Under the pieces are notes generated by a model, which did not search any database, had not been told where the DNA came from, and saw only the letters and a program-made list of their open reading frames with translations. 64,000 bases of DNA, taken from assembly GCF_014646755.1 (NCBI RefSeq), contig NZ_BMNW01000003.1, positions 248,001 to 312,000 of the forward strand. The letters are read 5' to 3'. A program made the position numbers and the translations under genes. Within the stretch, counting starts at the first letter, position 1. Every line of letters starts with the position of its first letter. Below are positions 53,920 to 63,977 of this stretch, in pieces. Source of the stretch: Pseudomonas asuensis (GTDB lineage: Bacteria; Pseudomonadota; Gammaproteobacteria; Pseudomonadales; Pseudomonadaceae).

Positions 53920-55221
53920 TTACAGAATGCTCAGCGGGTACTCCACCATCAGACGGAACTGGTTGGTATCGGTGTCAGCATAGTCGCTGTTGGAGCGGTG
54001 GAACGCTTGGCGTGCCCGAATAGAAAGATCTTTGGCTGGGCCGCTTTGAACAACATATTTGGCTTCCAGGTTCCACTCGTGGTGTTTGCCATCTTCCCCA
54101 TATTGACCTGCATAAGCTGAGTTAAGGCCAGTACGGGTGCCGTCAGCGTCATACCCTTTGACATAGCGAGTCATGAAGCTCAGGCCAGGAATCCCATAAG
54201 AAGCCATGTTTATATCATAGCGGGCCTGCCAAGATTTTTCGCCAGGGCCGTTAAAGTCAGAAACATGAATGGAGTTCGCGAGGAAAATCGAGTCGCCTCC
54301 ACTGTTTTCTTCGCCAACGCCCACATAGTCAAATGGAGTGTTGCCATGCACTTTCTGATAGGCCAAGGTGAACGTATGAGCATCCAACGAATAGGCTGCA
54401 GCCAGCGACCAGGTGGTGTTGTTAATAGCACCGGCCTCAGCACGGCCTTCATCCAGTGTGCGATAGATATTGAAATCGAACGTCAGCGCCTGCTGATCAC
54501 TCAATGGAAGTGCATAGTTTACGTTGCCGTAATACTGGCGCCAAATATCTTTGAACTCGGAGCCGTATAAGCTAACGCTTAATCCATCCGCCAGGTCATA
54601 GCTGCCGCCCAGATAATCAACATCCTTGGCATCGATACCCGTATAAGCGGTTCTTAAGGGCTCACGGTTGCTTTGTCCGCGAGGACCAGTGCCAGAAGTG
54701 AAGTGCCCAGCCTCAAGCTTCAGGCCTTCGATTTCACTGCTCAGCAGGTTAAAACCTGTGGCAGTTTGCGGGAAAATACGGGAACCGCCAATGGCAAATA
54801 CCGGAGCGGTAGGAGCCATCTGGCCATACTTCAATACGGTGTTGGATACACGTAGCTTGACCGCGCCGCCTACGTGTTCCCAGTCGTCGGGAGACTTACC
54901 ATCATCATGGACTGGAACGTTACCAGCACCATTGTAGCGCTTGTCGAGTTTCAAGCCGATATTGGCGAACAGATCAACACCAAAGCCGACCGTGCCTTGT
55001 GTATAGCCGGATTGGAAGTTAGTCAGTAGTGCGTGTGACCAGTCACGGCCATCGCTTGCGCCGTTCTTGCCATCATGATTGAAGTAGTAGTTGCGGTTGG
55101 TCAGGGTCAGACTGCTGTCTTCAATAAAGCCTTTGGATTCTGACTGCTGACTGGCGAATGCCATCTGGGTCGTCCCTGCCGCTACGGCGAGGGCGATGAC
55201 GCTCCACTTCATCACTTGCAT
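53920..55221 (-). CDS. OprD family outer membrane porin
   Basis: This 433-residue substrate-specific porin has a signal peptide (MKWSVIALAVAAGTTQMAFA after MQV) and the OprD pattern: GFIEDSSLTLTNRNYYFNHDG near residue 31, DWSHALLTNFQSGYTQGTVGFGVDLF near 60, RIFPQTATGFNLLSSEIEGL near 150 and a C-terminal strand ending RLMVEYPLSIL. OprD proteins form 18-strand barrels for amino acids, peptides or small acids; in P. aeruginosa one also admits carbapenems. Placement next to proS matches the oprD locus, but the family has many paralogues, so I do not assert identity. Confidence 0.93.
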   Translation of the reverse strand: MQVMKWSVIALAVAAGTTQMAFASQQSESKGFIEDSSLTLTNRNYYFNHDGKNGASDGRDWSHALLTNFQSGYTQGTVGFGVDLFANIGLKLDKRYNGAGNVPVHDDGKSPDDWEHVGGAVKLRVSNTVLKYGQMAPTAPVFAIGGSRIFPQTATGFNLLSSEIEGLKLEAGHFTSGTGPRGQSNREPLRTAYTGIDAKDVDYLGGSYDLADGLSVSLYGSEFKDIWRQYYGNVNYALPLSDQQALTFDFNIYRTLDEGRAEAGAINNTTWSLAAAYSLDAHTFTLAYQKVHGNTPFDYVGVGEENSGGDSIFLANSIHVSDFNGPGEKSWQARYDINMASYGIPGLSFMTRYVKGYDADGTRTGLNSAYAGQYGEDGKHHEWNLEAKYVVQSGPAKDLSIRARQAFHRSNSDYADTDTNQFRLMVEYPLSIL

Positions 55222-55601
55222 TATGATTGCTCCTTTGGATTGAAATATCAGTCATCGTTAAACGTGACTGGTTGTTCTTGTTGGTGCCAACTTATAGCAC
55301 TCTAGTGTCAGGCTTGAAAGTTCCCATCGGATTTTTATGGGCTCTTTCTATAATTTTTTAGAATCAGAAAGATGCCCTATCAACCTCATCCGGATTGATA
55401 AGAGTTCCCCCTTATAAGATGGTCGAACGCTAAGCAAGGAGTGTGCACAAAGTGCTATTAGTGGATTATCAGATGGATAATCAAGGACTTATGTTTTAAT
55501 CCTGCACTTTTTTAATGCGTGCATCCTAAGTGATCAGCCTTTTTGAACCACTTTGGTGCGCGTGAGTTGATATCCGTTCCGTTTTGGTTAGGAAGGTAAC
55601 T
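55222..55601. other. Intergenic region between porin and HIT protein genes
   Basis: No gene is seen in this AT-rich stretch. It must carry the porin promoter and leader (minus strand) and the promoter of the HIT/slyX pair (plus strand). I find no site I can name with confidence. Confidence 0.35.
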
Positions 55602-56033
55602 ATGTTTGATCTTGATGAGCGCCTTGGAGCGGATACTGTAGAGATAGGTAATTTTTCACTGTGCAAAGTCCTGTTAATGAAGGACGCCAACTATCCATGG
55701 CTAATTCTTGTACCAAGACGATCAAGCATCAGTGAAGTATTCGAGTTGTCTGCACACGATCAAATGCAGCTGATGGAAGAGTCTGCATACGTTGCGCAAT
55801 GTTTAAAGGCCTATTCCAATGCAGTAAAAATAAACATCGCTACATTGGGAAATATAGTTAAGCAACTACATATTCATATAGTGGCTCGTTTTGAGGATGA
55901 CATGGCTTGGCCAGGACCCATTTGGGGTAGGGGACCTGCAAAAGCATATAGTGAGGGTGAGCTTGAAAAGCGTCTGGCCGACCTCAGGTCTCTTTTTGCT
56001 GAGAAATGGGAGGGTGATAAGCATGACGGTTGA
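55602..56033 (+). CDS. HIT domain protein
   Basis: This 143-residue protein starts at ATG 55602 after AGGAAGG. It has the histidine triad fold: ILVPRRSSISEVFELS near residue 35 and the active-site segment KQLHIHIVARFEDD with His90 and His92; the third position of the H-x-H-x-H motif is Val, as in a subgroup of proteobacterial HIT proteins. The Asn-rich segment KINIATLGNIVKQ precedes it. HIT proteins are nucleotide hydrolases or transferases. The gene is more AT-rich than its neighbours. It overlaps slyX by 11 bases. Confidence 0.88.
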   Translation: MFDLDERLGADTVEIGNFSLCKVLLMKDANYPWLILVPRRSSISEVFELSAHDQMQLMEESAYVAQCLKAYSNAVKINIATLGNIVKQLHIHIVARFEDDMAWPGPIWGRGPAKAYSEGELEKRLADLRSLFAEKWEGDKHDG

Positions 56034-56229
56034 AGAGCGAATCAATGAGTTGGAAATGCGGCAAGCGTTTCAAGACGATCTGATACAAACCTTGAATGAC
56101 ATCATTGTCGAACAGCAACGGTCGCTGGATCGAATGAAGCTTCAGATTGAGGAGTTGGCTAGAAGGCAGGCTGAGATAGCTGTATCGCAGGGAGCAGTTG
56201 AGGACGAGGCTCCGCCACCGCATTATTAA
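56023..56229 (+). CDS. slyX: SlyX family protein
   Basis: This 68-residue protein starts at ATG 56023, inside the last codons of the HIT gene. It is almost wholly a coiled coil (ERINELEMRQAFQDDLIQTLND, then QQRSLDRMKLQIEELARRQ) and ends with the SlyX tail EDEAPPPHY. SlyX was first found in E. coli next to slyD; its role is not known. The HIT-slyX pair is conserved in pseudomonads. Confidence 0.93.
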   Translation: MTVEERINELEMRQAFQDDLIQTLNDIIVEQQRSLDRMKLQIEELARRQAEIAVSQGAVEDEAPPPHY

Positions 56230-56236
56230 TGTGTAT

Positions 56237-56264
56237 ACAGGCGGCTCCCTTGAGAGCCGCCTGT
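56237..56264. terminator. Hairpin between convergent slyX and cold-shock genes
   Basis: ACAGGCGGCTC / GAGCCGCCTGT form a perfect 11-bp stem with a 6-base loop. No T-run follows on either strand, but the position between convergent genes fits a bidirectional 3' end. Confidence 0.6.
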
Positions 56265-56273
56265 CAAAAGCAA

Positions 56274-56909
56274 CTAGCGTGCAAACGATACAGTTACGTC
56301 TTCTGCCTGAAGTCCCTTGTCTCGCTGAATAACGGAAAACTCAACGCGTTGGCCTTCTACCAGGACGCGATGGCCTTCGCCTCGGATAGCACGAAAGTGA
56401 ACGAAAATATCGTCACCTTGATCGCGCGCGATAAATCCGAATCCTTTCGATGTGTTGAACCATTTCACAGTGCCTATTTCACGGCCTGCTGCAGGTATCG
56501 CTTCCTGTAGGTTCTGCCGTCCCTTTCTGTATTTATGATGGCTTTCCGTCCTCGACGATTTAAAGGCCGCAAACAGTTTGATCAACGTTGCGATCATGGC
56601 AATCGGCAAGCTGATGCTGACGAGAGGCGGTAATCCTGGAAAGGCATCAGGTGCCAGCAGTTCCAGTGCTTGAAGGCATGCGGCTGCTATCAGCAGCGTT
56701 GAAGTAATGGTTTGCGTAGCTCCCTTATTTTTGCTGCTGACGGAAGGAGTCGTGATCAGCAAGAGAAGACCAAGAAAAGCCATATGCAAGGCTTCATGAT
56801 GATGAAAAAAGCTGGGTTTATCTGCTTGTAGAGAGGAAACCACGGCTATCGAGAGTGCAATTGCACCAGACGCAATGTGAACAAGTGTAAGCGTATTCAA
56901 TGATGTCAC
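56274..56909 (-). CDS. Membrane protein with C-terminal cold-shock domain
   Basis: This 211-residue protein joins a membrane part (about four hydrophobic segments within residues 5-117, for example [14 protein letters not shown] and [19 protein letters not shown]) to a cold-shock domain at residues 143-208. The domain has both RNA-binding motifs, KGFGFI and DIFVHF, starting [18 protein letters not shown], so it should bind single-stranded nucleic acid at the membrane. A basic linker ([11 protein letters not shown]) connects the parts. The same gene type sits between slyX and the Dps-like gene in P. aeruginosa (PA0961, from memory). The role is unknown. Confidence 0.9.
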   Translation of the reverse strand: MTSLNTLTLVHIASGAIALSIAVVSSLQADKPSFFHHHEALHMAFLGLLLLITTPSVSSKNKGATQTITSTLLIAAACLQALELLAPDAFPGLPPLVSISLPIAMIATLIKLFAAFKSSRTESHHKYRKGRQNLQEAIPAAGREIGTVKWFNTSKGFGFIARDQGDDIFVHFRAIRGEGHRVLVEGQRVEFSVIQRDKGLQAEDVTVSFAR

Positions 56910-57061
56910 CTTGGAGAAATAGCAAGTCGATCGCTGTTGTTGCCTGAAACGCGTGGCTATGAATGATCGACCTATGCGCAGATACGCACAGTGGTATTTA
57001 ACCGTAAAGGTGAAAGCTACTCAATCAATGGCCTGATGATGCCATCAGAGAATGAGTGCAG

Positions 57062-57094
57062 AAAAAGAAAAAGCCCGGCGCAAGCCGGGCTTTT
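57062..57094 (-). terminator. Terminator of the Dps-like gene
   Basis: AAAAGCCCGGC / GCCGGGCTTTT form a perfect 11-bp stem with a 4-base loop, followed on the minus strand by a T-rich run, directly after the stop. Confidence 0.93.
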
Positions 57095-57095
57095 A

Positions 57096-57566
57096 TCAGT
57101 TGGCCAGCAGGCTGCGTAGCATCCAGGCTGTCTTTTCATGCGTTTGCATACGCTGAGTCAAAAGGTCAGCAGTCGGCTCATCGCTGACCTTCTCCACGAT
57201 TGGGAAGATTCCGCGAGCGGTACGAACGACTGCTTCTTGGCCCTGAACGAGCAGGCGAATCATTTCCTGTGCTTCAGGAATCCCTTCCTCTTCCTTGATG
57301 CTGGATAGTCTGGCGTAGGCTGAATAGGTGCCTGGCGCGGCAAACCCCAATGCGCGGATGCGCTCGGCAATATCATCAACAGCGGTGGCCAGTTCGGTGT
57401 ACTGAGTTTCGAACATGGTATGCAGGGTGTTGAACATCGGCCCTGTTACGTTCCAGTGAAAGTTATGGGTCTTCAGATACAAGGTGTAAGTATCTGCAAG
57501 CAGGCGAGAAAGCCCGTCTGCGATGGCTGCACGATCTTGCTCAGCAATTCCGATGTTAATTTCCAT
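57096..57566 (-). CDS. Dps family DNA-binding/ferritin-like stress protein
   Basis: This 156-residue protein is a Dps-type mini-ferritin. The ferroxidase residues that form at the dimer interface are visible in [28 protein letters not shown] (about residues 33-60: two His, Asp/Glu-type positions), followed by [15 protein letters not shown]. It should form a 12-mer that stores iron and consumes peroxide. The N-terminus is short without a basic tail, so DNA binding may be weak. It is a single gene with a strong terminator. Confidence 0.93.
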   Translation of the reverse strand: MEINIGIAEQDRAAIADGLSRLLADTYTLYLKTHNFHWNVTGPMFNTLHTMFETQYTELATAVDDIAERIRALGFAAPGTYSAYARLSSIKEEEGIPEAQEMIRLLVQGQEAVVRTARGIFPIVEKVSDEPTADLLTQRMQTHEKTAWMLRSLLAN

Positions 57567-57881
57567 ACCGCTCTCCTTTGGCAGTGATGTTTACTTGAAA
57601 ATGAGCCTAACACAGGCTTTTAGAATTGGAATGTCTGCGAGGGCCTTTCAAGCAACCTCGATCGAAAAGTCAGTCTAGGATCTTAAAAGGCGACCAGCTT
57701 GTTAGAGGTCGGCTGCGTCAGGCTTGGTAATTGTTATAGAATCGCCTACTGACCAAGAGAAACAAGATGGGAATACAGTCTTTGGCTGGCTTTACGTTGC
57801 AGCAGTTCTGCGAGACGTGCCTGTGAATGATGCTTGCTCCCCATCTCTTAATTCCGGACTCAAGAGAAGCGAAACACAACC
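57567..57881. other. Intergenic region between Dps-like gene and aspS
   Basis: Holds the divergent promoters. A 19-codon frame (ATG 57767 to TGA about 57826) with weak ribosome site precedes aspS, but it has no Asp codons, so I do not call it a leader peptide. No other feature is seen. Confidence 0.3.
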
Positions 57882-59657
57882 ATGATGCGCAGCCATTATT
57901 GCGGCCAATTGAACGAGAGCCTGGACGGCCAGGAAATCACCCTTTGCGGCTGGGTTCACCGCCGTCGCGACCATGGAGGCGTTATCTTCCTGGATATACG
58001 TGATCGGGAAGGTCTGGCTCAGGTCGTGTTCGACCCGGATCGGGCAGAAACCTTTGCCAAGGCCGACCGTGTTCGTAGCGAATACGTTGTCAAAGTAACG
58101 GGGAAGGTTCGTCTGCGTCCTGCCGGCGCGGTCAATCCTAATATGGCCTCGGGAGCCATCGAGGTGCTGGGTTATGACCTTGAAGTGTTAAACCAGGCCG
58201 AGACACCACCGTTCCCGCTGGATGAATACTCCGATGTGGGCGAGGAAACACGTCTGCGCTACCGCTTTATTGACCTGCGCCGCCCCGAAATGGCTGCCAA
58301 GCTCAAGCTGCGCTCACGTATCACGTCCAGTATTCGCCGCTATCTGGACGAGCAAGGGTTTATGGATGTGGAAACGCCCATCCTGACTCGCGCAACGCCT
58401 GAAGGCGCTCGTGATTATTTAGTCCCTAGCCGTACTCATCCCGGTAGTTTCTTTGCTCTGCCGCAGTCGCCTCAGTTGTTCAAGCAGTTACTGATGGTGG
58501 CTGGTTTTGATCGTTATTATCAGATTGCCAAGTGCTTCCGCGACGAAGACCTGCGTGCAGACCGTCAGCCTGAATTCACCCAGATCGATATCGAGACCAG
58601 CTTCCTTGATGAAAAAGACATCATGGGTATCACGGAGGGTATGATCCGCTCCTTGTTCAAGGAAGTGCTGGATCTGGAGTTTGGCGAGTTCCCGCACATG
58701 ACCTTCGAAGAAGCCATGCGTCGCTATGGCTCAGACAAACCGGACCTGCGTATTCCGCTGGAGCTGGTCGATGTAGCCGATCTGCTCAAAGATGTCGACT
58801 TCAAGGTATTTGCCGGCCCGGCCAATGATCCCAAGTGCCGTGTAACCGCTCTGCGTGTCCCGGGTGGCGCCAGCATGCCCCGTAAGCAGATCGACGATTA
58901 CACCAAGTATGTAGGTATCTTTGGCGCCAAGGGTTTGGCCTATATCAAGGTCAACAACCGCGCCCAGGGCGTTGAAGGCCTGCAGTCACCTATCGTCAAG
59001 AACATCGCAGAGCCAAGCCTGAACGCCATTCTTGACCGTGTTGGTGCAGTGGATGGGGATATCGTCTTCTTTGGTGCGGACAAGGCCAAGATCGTCAGTG
59101 ACGCGCTGGGCGGCCTGCGTATCAAGCTGGGCCATGACCTGAATCTGCTGACCTGTGAATGGGCACCCCTGTGGGTCATCGACTTCCCGATGTTCGAAGA
59201 AAACGATGATGGCAGCTTCTCTGCACTGCACCATCCGTTCACATCACCCAAGTGCGCACCGGAAGAGCTTGAGGCCAATCCCGCTGCTGCCCTGTCTCGT
59301 GCTTATGACATGGTGCTCAACGGCACTGAGTTAGGCGGTGGCTCGATTCGTATTCACCGCAAGGATATGCAGCAGTCTGTCTTCCGTGTACTGGGGATCA
59401 GTGAGGACGAGCAGCAAGAGAAGTTTGGCTTCCTGCTTGACGCCCTGAAGTATGGTGCACCGCCGCATGGTGGTCTGGCATTTGGCCTGGATCGTCTGGT
59501 GATGTTGATGACTGGCGCGCAATCCATTCGTGAAGTCATTGCTTTCCCGAAAACCCAGAGTGCTGCAGACGTCATGACTCAGGCACCTGGCGCAGTGGAT
59601 GCCAAAGCGCTACGCGAGTTGCATATTCGTCTGCGTGAGCAGCCAAAGGCTGAGTAA
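57882..59657 (+). CDS. aspS: Aspartyl-tRNA synthetase
   Basis: AspS charges tRNA with aspartate. The 591 residues contain the N-terminal anticodon-binding OB fold ([29 protein letters not shown] near residue 15), class II motif 1 near 150, motif 2 ([27 protein letters not shown] near 207), the bacterial GAD insertion (about 290-420) and motif 3 ([17 protein letters not shown] near 528). Bacterial AspS of this length is often non-discriminating in organisms using the amidotransferase route to Asn-tRNA; I cannot tell from the sequence alone. ATG 57882 is followed by a second ATG; either may be used. Confidence 0.97.
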   Translation: MMRSHYCGQLNESLDGQEITLCGWVHRRRDHGGVIFLDIRDREGLAQVVFDPDRAETFAKADRVRSEYVVKVTGKVRLRPAGAVNPNMASGAIEVLGYDLEVLNQAETPPFPLDEYSDVGEETRLRYRFIDLRRPEMAAKLKLRSRITSSIRRYLDEQGFMDVETPILTRATPEGARDYLVPSRTHPGSFFALPQSPQLFKQLLMVAGFDRYYQIAKCFRDEDLRADRQPEFTQIDIETSFLDEKDIMGITEGMIRSLFKEVLDLEFGEFPHMTFEEAMRRYGSDKPDLRIPLELVDVADLLKDVDFKVFAGPANDPKCRVTALRVPGGASMPRKQIDDYTKYVGIFGAKGLAYIKVNNRAQGVEGLQSPIVKNIAEPSLNAILDRVGAVDGDIVFFGADKAKIVSDALGGLRIKLGHDLNLLTCEWAPLWVIDFPMFEENDDGSFSALHHPFTSPKCAPEELEANPAAALSRAYDMVLNGTELGGGSIRIHRKDMQQSVFRVLGISEDEQQEKFGFLLDALKYGAPPHGGLAFGLDRLVMLMTGAQSIREVIAFPKTQSAADVMTQAPGAVDAKALRELHIRLREQPKAE

Positions 59658-59667
59658 TTGATCAACC

Positions 59668-59690
59668 GGGCAGCCGTAGGGCTGCCCTTT
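59668..59690 (+). terminator. Hairpin after aspS
   Basis: GGGCAGCC / GGCTGCCC form an 8-bp stem with a 4-base loop followed by only TTTG, between aspS and yebC. It may reduce but not block read-through. Confidence 0.6.
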
Positions 59691-59715
59691 GTCGAAAAGT
59701 GGTTTGGAGTTCGTT

Positions 59716-60462
59716 ATGGCGGGTCATTCCAAGTGGGCCAACATTAAGCACCGCAAAGAGCGGCAGGACGCCAAGAAAGGCAAGATTTTCACCAAGATCA
59801 TTCGCGAGCTGACAGTGGCAGCCCGGCAGGGTGGTGGCGTTCCAGCGGATAATCCACGTCTTCGTCTGGCTGTAGATAAGGCGCTTACAGCCAACATGAC
59901 GCGTGACACCATTGACCGTGCTATCGCACGAGGCGCAGGCGCCAACGAGGGTGATAACGTCGAAGAGCTAACCTACGAGGGATATGCGCCGAGTGGTGTG
60001 GCGCTCATCGTAGAGGCCATGACGGATAACCGTAACCGTACGGCTGCCGAAGTGCGTCATGCCTTTAGCAAATGTGGCGGTAACCTCGGCACTGATGGCT
60101 CAGTAGCCTACATGTTCGAGCGCAAAGGGCAGATCAGCTTTGCACCCGGCGTTGACGAAGATGCACTCATGGAGGCCGCGCTCGAAGCGGGGGCTGATGA
60201 TGTAGTGAGCAATGATGATGGGTCCGTCGATGTCTTTACATCGTTTAGTGACTTCATTGCTGTAAACGAAGCATTGGTTGCAGCCGGTTTCAAATCCGAA
60301 GCTGCCGAAATCTCCATGATTCCCTCCACGACAACGGCGTTGGATCTGGAGACTGCCCAGAAAGTGCTTAAGCTTATCGATATGCTGGAAGATCTGGACG
60401 ATGTACAGAATGTGTACTCCAATGCGGAAATTCCAGATGATGTCATGGCGCAGCTAGGCTAA
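59716..60462 (+). CDS. yebC: YebC/PmpR family DNA-binding protein
   Basis: I start this at ATG 59716 ([22 protein letters not shown]), giving 248 residues, the standard length. Family blocks are [21 protein letters not shown] near residue 36, [15 protein letters not shown] near 60, [23 protein letters not shown] near 83 and [19 protein letters not shown] near 112. YebC proteins were described as transcription regulators (PmpR represses quinolone signalling in P. aeruginosa); recent work also links the family to translation of difficult sequences such as proline runs. It sits between aspS and ruvC. Confidence 0.96.
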   Translation: MAGHSKWANIKHRKERQDAKKGKIFTKIIRELTVAARQGGGVPADNPRLRLAVDKALTANMTRDTIDRAIARGAGANEGDNVEELTYEGYAPSGVALIVEAMTDNRNRTAAEVRHAFSKCGGNLGTDGSVAYMFERKGQISFAPGVDEDALMEAALEAGADDVVSNDDGSVDVFTSFSDFIAVNEALVAAGFKSEAAEISMIPSTTTALDLETAQKVLKLIDMLEDLDDVQNVYSNAEIPDDVMAQLG

Positions 60463-60576
60463 AAGGTCTGATACCCCTATAGTGTTAGCGCGTTACAGGG
60501 GTGGCTGCTACTGGATAGGTATAAGCCTCCTTAAAGCAGTCACCTTTCTCCCGCCTGGTCTGGGAAGGATATATAG

Positions 60577-61101
60577 ATGACCCTGGTACTAGGCATCGAC
60601 CCTGGTTCTCGAATTACCGGATTTGGTGTGATTCGAGATACGGGTAAAGGGTGTGAATATGTAGCCTCTGGCTGTATTCGTACAGGTAATGGCCCTCTGC
60701 ATGAGCGTTTGCAAATCGTTTACAGAGGGGTGCGGGAAGTCATTGGGCTGTATGAGCCAGTCACTATGGGTATCGAGCAGGTATTCATGGCGCGCAATGC
60801 CGACTCTGCTTTAAAGCTGGGACAAGCTCGAGGTGCAGCCATTGTGGCCTGCGCGGAAGCAGGGCTTGAAATAGCCGAATACACGGCTACCCAGGTCAAA
60901 CAGGCAATCGTAGGTACAGGCGCTGCTGATAAGCAGCAAGTCATGATGATGGTCATGCACTTGTTAAAGCTGAAGGAAAAGCCTCAGATCGATGCTTCCG
61001 ATGCCCTCGGAATTGCTCTTTGCCATGCCCACACGCGCCAGAGTCTTACCCCTCATGGGCTTCTAGGGGCTCGCCGGCGCAGTGGTCGCCTGCGTCTTTA
61101 A
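60577..61101 (+). CDS. ruvC: Holliday junction endonuclease RuvC
   Basis: RuvC cuts Holliday junctions after branch migration by RuvAB. The 174 residues show the RNase H-like acidic residues in [13 protein letters not shown] (Asp7), [25 protein letters not shown] near residue 66 and [13 protein letters not shown] near 145. ATG 60577 follows GGAAGG. I see no LexA box before it, so the ruv genes here are probably not under SOS control as ruvAB is in E. coli. A hairpin (ACCCCT / AGGGGT, about 60472-60502) lies in the gap after yebC. Confidence 0.97.
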   Translation: MTLVLGIDPGSRITGFGVIRDTGKGCEYVASGCIRTGNGPLHERLQIVYRGVREVIGLYEPVTMGIEQVFMARNADSALKLGQARGAAIVACAEAGLEIAEYTATQVKQAIVGTGAADKQQVMMMVMHLLKLKEKPQIDASDALGIALCHAHTRQSLTPHGLLGARRRSGRLRL

Positions 61102-61112
61102 TAGGTGTTTTT

Positions 61113-61718
61113 GTGATTGGACGTCTTCGCGGTTCTCTGGCTGAAAAACAGCCGCCGCATGTAATCATCGATGTCAATGGCGTGGGTTACGAGCTGGAAG
61201 TTCCCATGACGACATTGTATCGCCTCCCGTCGCTGGGTGAGCTGGTTACCTTGCATACGCATTTAGTTGTACGTGAGGATGCTCACCTGCTTTATGGTTT
61301 TTTTGAAAAGCGCGAGCGGGAGCTCTTTCGAGAGTTGATCCGCTTGAATGGGGTAGGGCCCAAGTTGGCTCTGGCGCTTATGTCTGGCTTTGAGGTAGAT
61401 GAGTTGGTGCGCTGCGTACAGGCTCAGGATGCATCCGCCTTGGTCAAGATTCCTGGTGTTGGCAAAAAGACTGCTGAACGCCTGCTGGTCGAGCTTAAGG
61501 ACCGCTTCAAAGCATGGGAAAGCCTGCCATCCATTGCGCCGTTAGTTATGGAAGCAACCGCTGGTAAGGCCGTCATAACAGCTGAAACCGATGCGGTTAG
61601 TGCTCTGGTATCGCTTGGGTTCAAGCCGCAGGAAGCCAGTCGGGCTGTGTCGGCTGTTGCTGAAGAGGGCCTCAGTAGTGAAGACCTGATTCGTCGTGCC
61701 CTTAAAGGCATGGTGTAA
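61113..61718 (+). CDS. ruvA: Holliday junction DNA helicase subunit RuvA
   Basis: RuvA binds the four-way junction and loads RuvB. I start it at GTG 61113 with AGGTG upstream, which gives the standard start (M)[22 protein letters not shown] and 201 residues; no ATG is available. The OB fold at the N-terminus ([17 protein letters not shown]), the two helix-hairpin-helix motifs ([15 protein letters not shown] near residue 75 and [16 protein letters not shown] near 110) and the RuvB-contacting domain III ([22 protein letters not shown]) are complete. Confidence 0.96.
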   Translation: MIGRLRGSLAEKQPPHVIIDVNGVGYELEVPMTTLYRLPSLGELVTLHTHLVVREDAHLLYGFFEKRERELFRELIRLNGVGPKLALALMSGFEVDELVRCVQAQDASALVKIPGVGKKTAERLLVELKDRFKAWESLPSIAPLVMEATAGKAVITAETDAVSALVSLGFKPQEASRAVSAVAEEGLSSEDLIRRALKGMV

Positions 61719-61720
61719 AC

Positions 61721-62773
61721 ATGATTGAACCAGATCGTCTGATTTCTGCCTCGGGCCGGGATCGCGAAGAGCAACAGGATCGTGCCATCCGGCCGCTCAA
61801 GCTGGCCGAGTACATTGGCCAGCCGGTCGTGCGTGAACAGATGAGTCTGTTCATTCAGGCAGCAAAAGGCCGAGGCGAGGCGCTTGACCACACACTTATC
61901 TTCGGACCGCCAGGGCTCGGCAAGACAACGCTTGCCAATATCATTGCTGAGGAAATGGGCGTTGCTATTAAAAGTACGTCTGGTCCCGTGCTTGAGCGGC
62001 CAGGAGACCTCGCGGCTCTACTGACCAACCTAGAGGCTGGAGACGTTCTTTTCGTAGACGAAATCCACCGCCTTTCGCCTGTCGTGGAAGAAGTCCTTTA
62101 TCCTGCAATGGAGGACTATCAGCTCGATATCATGATCGGTGAAGGTCCTGCCGCCCGCTCGATCAAACTGGATCTGCCGCCTTTTACATTGGTTGGCGCC
62201 ACTACGCGTGCTGGCATGTTGACGAATCCGCTAAGGGATCGGTTCGGTATTATCCAACGCCTGGAATTCTATAGCGTAGAGGACCTTGCAAGTATCGTTA
62301 CGCGATCTGCCCGAATCCTGAACTTGGCAATTGAGCCTGAGGGCGCAGTAGAGATTGCCCGTCGTGCCCGTGGTACGCCTCGTATTGCCAACCGGCTGCT
62401 GCGACGTGTTCGGGACTTTGCTGAGGTTCGAGCGCAGGGACGTATCAGTCATACGATCGCAAACCAGGCTTTGGACCTGCTGGATGTCGATGCACGCGGC
62501 TTTGATCATCAGGATCGTAGACTTCTATTGACCTTAATCGACAAGTTCGACGGTGGTCCCGTCGGCGTGGATAGCCTTGCTGCTGCAATCAGTGAGGAGC
62601 GTCACACCATCGAAGATGTCCTGGAGCCGTATTTGATTCAGCAGGGCTATATCATGCGTACGCCAAGAGGGCGGATGGTGACCCGCCATGCCTACCTTCA
62701 TTTTGGTTTGAATGTGCCCAAGCGTATGGGTCCAGGAACCGTGCCTGATCTTTTTGAGGAAGATAATAATTAA
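61721..62773 (+). CDS. ruvB: Holliday junction DNA helicase subunit RuvB
   Basis: RuvB is the AAA+ motor of branch migration. The 350 residues start with the RuvB pattern [18 protein letters not shown] near residue 24. Walker A is [14 protein letters not shown] near 62, Walker B is [24 protein letters not shown] near 110, sensor 1 is [12 protein letters not shown] near 155, and the arginine finger is in [14 protein letters not shown] near 170. A C-terminal winged helix ([15 protein letters not shown]) contacts DNA. It follows ruvA after 2 bases. Confidence 0.98.
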   Translation: MIEPDRLISASGRDREEQQDRAIRPLKLAEYIGQPVVREQMSLFIQAAKGRGEALDHTLIFGPPGLGKTTLANIIAEEMGVAIKSTSGPVLERPGDLAALLTNLEAGDVLFVDEIHRLSPVVEEVLYPAMEDYQLDIMIGEGPAARSIKLDLPPFTLVGATTRAGMLTNPLRDRFGIIQRLEFYSVEDLASIVTRSARILNLAIEPEGAVEIARRARGTPRIANRLLRRVRDFAEVRAQGRISHTIANQALDLLDVDARGFDHQDRRLLLTLIDKFDGGPVGVDSLAAAISEERHTIEDVLEPYLIQQGYIMRTPRGRMVTRHAYLHFGLNVPKRMGPGTVPDLFEEDNN

Positions 62774-62824
62774 TTGCAACTGCAAGTATTTCTGATTGGC
62801 AAATTGAAGGCTTGGTTCTAGAGT

Positions 62825-63259
62825 ATGCGCGCGCAACATGTGACTCAGCCGTTCTCGCTGCGGTGTCGAGTGTATTACGAAGACACCGATGCAGGAGGCA
62901 TCGTTTACTACGTCAACTATTTCAAATTCATGGAACGTGCTCGTACCGAACGGTTACGGGCTTTGGGTTTTGTTCAATCGCGCTTGGCGGAAGAAAATAT
63001 CCTGTTCGTCGTGCATTCAAGTGAGGCGCGTTACCATGCGCCTGCTCGACTGGATGACGAGCTGGAGGTCAGTGCTCGGGTTGTTGAATTGAACCGGGCC
63101 AGTCTGCGTTTTCATCAGCAGGTGACGCGGCGAGCCGATAACGTTCTGTTATGCGAAGGATATGTGACGGTTGCGTGTGTACGTTCAGACAACTTCAGGC
63201 CCAGGGCAATTCCTGAGGCCATGCGAACAGTATTCGCGAGCGATTCGGACTCAATTTAA
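62825..63259 (+). CDS. ybgC: Tol-Pal-associated acyl-CoA thioesterase YbgC
   Basis: This 144-residue hot-dog-fold thioesterase is the first gene of the tol-pal cluster. The active site is in [31 protein letters not shown] near residue 15-45, with the catalytic Asp in EDTDAGG. YbgC hydrolyses acyl-CoA thioesters and is linked to phospholipid metabolism at the inner membrane. ATG 62825 starts 51 bases after ruvB; tolQ follows after 14 bases. Confidence 0.95.
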   Translation: MRAQHVTQPFSLRCRVYYEDTDAGGIVYYVNYFKFMERARTERLRALGFVQSRLAEENILFVVHSSEARYHAPARLDDELEVSARVVELNRASLRFHQQVTRRADNVLLCEGYVTVACVRSDNFRPRAIPEAMRTVFASDSDSI

Positions 63260-63273
63260 GCAGGAGATTTAGC

Positions 63274-63966
63274 GTGGAACCAACTGTTGACCATTCCTCC
63301 ATGTGGAGCCTTGTGAGCAATGCCAGCTTGGTAGTTCAGCTGGTCATGCTGACACTGGTAGCGGCTTCCGTAGCATCATGGGTCATGATTATCCAGCGTG
63401 CCAACGCCATTCGTGCAGCCAAGCGTGCACTGGAGGCTTTTGAAGAGCGTTTCTGGTCGGGTATCGATCTGTCAAAGCTTTATCGTCAGGCTGGCAGCAA
63501 CCCTGATCCAGACTCAGGTGTTGAACAAATTTTTCGTGCAGGCTTCAAGGAGTTTTCCAGACTGCGTCAACAGGCTGGAGTAGACCCAGATGCGGTAATG
63601 GAAGGTGTCCAGCGCGCTATGCGTGTTGCCATTTCTCGCGAGGAAGAAAAGCTTGAGCAAAGCCTGCCTTTCCTGGCTACCGTTGGTTCCACCAGTCCGT
63701 ATATCGGCTTGTTCGGTACTGTTTGGGGCATCATGAACTCATTCCGTGGCTTGGCCACTGCTCAACAAGCTACATTGGCAACTGTTGCTCCAGGTATTGC
63801 GGAAGCTTTGATTGCAACAGCCATTGGCTTGTTTGCTGCTATTCCGGCAGTGATTGCGTATAACCGCTTTGCCGCGCGCTCGGAGACATTGATCAGCCGG
63901 TACTACACATTTGCTGATGAGTTCCAAGCCATTTTGCATCGTAAAGTCCATACCAGCGACGAGTAA
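63274..63966 (+). CDS. tolQ: Tol-Pal system proton channel subunit TolQ
   Basis: TolQ forms, with TolR, the inner-membrane proton channel that energises TolA and Pal for outer-membrane constriction in division. It starts with GTG at 63274 (preceded by GCAGGAGA) and has 230 residues with three membrane segments: near residues 15-37 (LVVQLVMLTLVAASVASWVMII), 132-160 (the LPFLATVGSTSPYIGLFGTVWGIMNSF region, conserved in the ExbB/MotA family) and 165-195 (VAPGIAEALIATAIGLFAAIPAVIAYN). Confidence 0.97.
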   Translation: MEPTVDHSSMWSLVSNASLVVQLVMLTLVAASVASWVMIIQRANAIRAAKRALEAFEERFWSGIDLSKLYRQAGSNPDPDSGVEQIFRAGFKEFSRLRQQAGVDPDAVMEGVQRAMRVAISREEEKLEQSLPFLATVGSTSPYIGLFGTVWGIMNSFRGLATAQQATLATVAPGIAEALIATAIGLFAAIPAVIAYNRFAARSETLISRYYTFADEFQAILHRKVHTSDE

Positions 63967-63977
63967 TAGGTATCACC

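Noticed and set aside
53920-55221. Calling the porin OprD itself
   Set aside because: The family has many paralogues with different substrates; position supports it, but sequence alone does not decide.
57767-57826. 19-codon frame before aspS as a leader peptide
   Set aside because: It contains no Asp codons and no terminator/antiterminator pair is seen between it and aspS.
60463-60576. LexA box before ruvC
   Set aside because: No CTG-N10-CAG match was found in this gap, so SOS control of ruvCAB is not supported here.
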